A stretch of 64,000 nucleotides of DNA from Asparagopsis taxiformis (taxonomy: Eukaryota; Rhodophyta; Florideophyceae; Bonnemaisoniales; Bonnemaisoniaceae). The translations under genes and the position numbers were made by a program. The notes under the pieces were generated by a model. It was not told the DNA's origin. It saw only the letters and a list, made by a program, of their open reading frames with translations, and did no database searches. The stretch is from contig JALQPE010001913.1 in the NCBI GenBank assembly GCA_030407315.1, positions 31,016-95,015 of the forward strand, in the 5' to 3' direction. Every line of letters begins with the position of its first letter. Positions within the stretch are counted from its first letter, which is position 1. Below are positions 63,264-64,000 of this stretch, in pieces.

Positions 63264-63405
63264 GTATTTTGTATTCTGGCTGGATAACGTATTTCTTTCT
63301 GGCTGGATCGTATTTCGTATTCTGGCTGGATACGTATTTTAACTATCTGGCTGGATACGGATTTCCTATTCTAACCGGTATTTTTTCCTTTCTGACCAGT
63401 ATATG
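63264..63405. repeat. Minisatellite with TCTGGCTGGATACGTATTT units
   Basis: About five to six imperfect copies of a 22-25-bp unit (at about 63275, 63299, 63321 and 63345, then decayed forms to 63405). Confidence 0.75.
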
Positions 63406-63543
63406 TATTCCCTATTCCTAGAGAGACGTTTTTGTAATACGAGCAGTTTCCTAATGAGAAGAATAAAATACGGTCCGATATGGGACCTGAATTTACTCCG
63501 CTGTAATTTCTTCCCTCCCGGTTTATCGCTGATATATGTATAC

Positions 63544-63845
63544 TGGATGTCGGTTCCTAGTATTCCGCCAAACGTACTAGAGAAAGTGATGTCGGGTCCT
63601 AGTATTCGCCATATGTACTAGGAAAGTGGATGTCGGGGTCCTAGTATTTCCGCCAAACGTACTAGGAAAGTGGATGCCGGGCCATGTATTCCGCCATATG
63701 TACTAGAGAAGTGGATGTCGGTCCTAGTATTCCGCCAAAACGTACTAGAAGAAATTGGATGTCGGGTCCTTAGTTTCCCCATATGTACTAGAGAAAGTGG
63801 ATGTCGGGTCCTAGTATTCCGCCATATGTACTAGAGAAAGTGGAC
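63544..63845. repeat. 43-bp minisatellite, seven copies
   Basis: Units start with GGATGTCGGGTCCTAGTATT and end with GTACTAGAGAAAGT, at about 63544, 63588, 63629, 63673, 63713, 63757 and 63799. Units with CCAAACGTACTAG and with CCATATGTACTAG mostly alternate, so the array may have grown as an 86-bp dimer. Confidence 0.85.
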
Positions 63846-63929
63846 GTCCTCATCAAAAAATTTTTATTTTTTTTGGACGCGGACGGTTCATTTGTTCTAG
63901 TAAATCTCGGGGCCGACTAGGACCCGTAC

Positions 63930-64000
63930 TAGAGAGACTGGACGTCCGCGTCCACTTCCGAAAACCAGACGTACGCGCTCGTATCCTGGCCAACGTGGCC
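63930..64000 (-). mobile_element. Inverted partial copy of the GC-rich element's right end
   Basis: GGACGTCCGCGTCCACTTCC followed by CAGACGTACGCG matches the reverse complement of about 51165-51207 with few mismatches. As in the left copy, CTAG-rich minisatellite DNA lies directly beside it. The window ends inside this copy. Confidence 0.6.

Overview
The window looks like nuclear DNA of an intron-poor, gene-dense eukaryote that carries a plastid; a red alga (Rhodophyta) is my best guess, but this is inference. The support is as follows. It encodes eukaryote-only proteins (DNA polymerase alpha, PAN3, a Ulp1-type SUMO protease, a mitochondrial carrier). It has a eukaryotic initiator tRNA. Several proteins carry organelle presequences, including a DUF1995 protein of the plastid type. 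Nearly all genes are uninterrupted; only two short GT-AG introns are evident (77 and 88 bp), both with a CTAAC-type branch site. Genes sit head-to-head or tail-to-tail with 50-500 bp between them, while repeat-rich DNA fills the rest.

Layout. 0-6.6 kb is gene-poor: a broken RRM gene, a few hypothetical ORFs and long stretches with nothing recognisable. 6.6-16.1 kb is a gene island: an OTU-type cysteine protease, the DNA polymerase alpha catalytic subunit, a bL31-type mitochondrial ribosomal protein, a DJ-1/PARK7 protein, tRNA-iMet and a two-exon DUF711 gene. 16.1-20.2 kb holds no recognisable gene. 20.2-45.8 kb is a second, denser island: CysQ-type bisphosphate nucleotidase, PAN3, a BTB/BACK protein, a secreted or membrane-anchored methyltransferase-like protein, a hotdog thioesterase, a small secreted protein, a ZIP metal transporter, a mitochondrial-type carrier, a DUF1995 protein, a secretory 2OG-Fe(II) oxygenase-like protein, an aldo/keto reductase with a frameshift, a multi-span membrane protein, organellar PNPase, a 1036-residue Sel1-repeat protein, a Ulp1 protease and a small Tudor-like protein. 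tRNA-Val(CAC) closes the island.

46.4-64 kb is mobile and repetitive DNA. A GC-rich, CpG-rich element (about 46.4-51.5 kb) encodes an orphan 742-residue Gag-like protein with no polymerase or integrase beside it. It ends in CTAG-rich minisatellite DNA, and a related terminus reappears in opposite orientation at the right edge of the window. Between them lies a 7.7-kb foldback-like element (52.66-60.35 kb). Its giant inverted arms are nearly identical over about 1.55 kb and are built from tandem sub-repeats that each carry two adjacent palindromes. It is followed by a tandem array of intron-like and mini-exon-like cassettes (60.9-62.95 kb) and by two minisatellites.

The genes do not form a single pathway. 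Most are housekeeping: replication, mRNA deadenylation, organelle RNA decay and translation, sulfate-assimilation by-product removal, metal transport and SUMO processing. The most notable points are a polymerase alpha that has lost its second C-terminal cysteine motif, the foldback element, the micro-exon-like array and the orphan Gag-like element.
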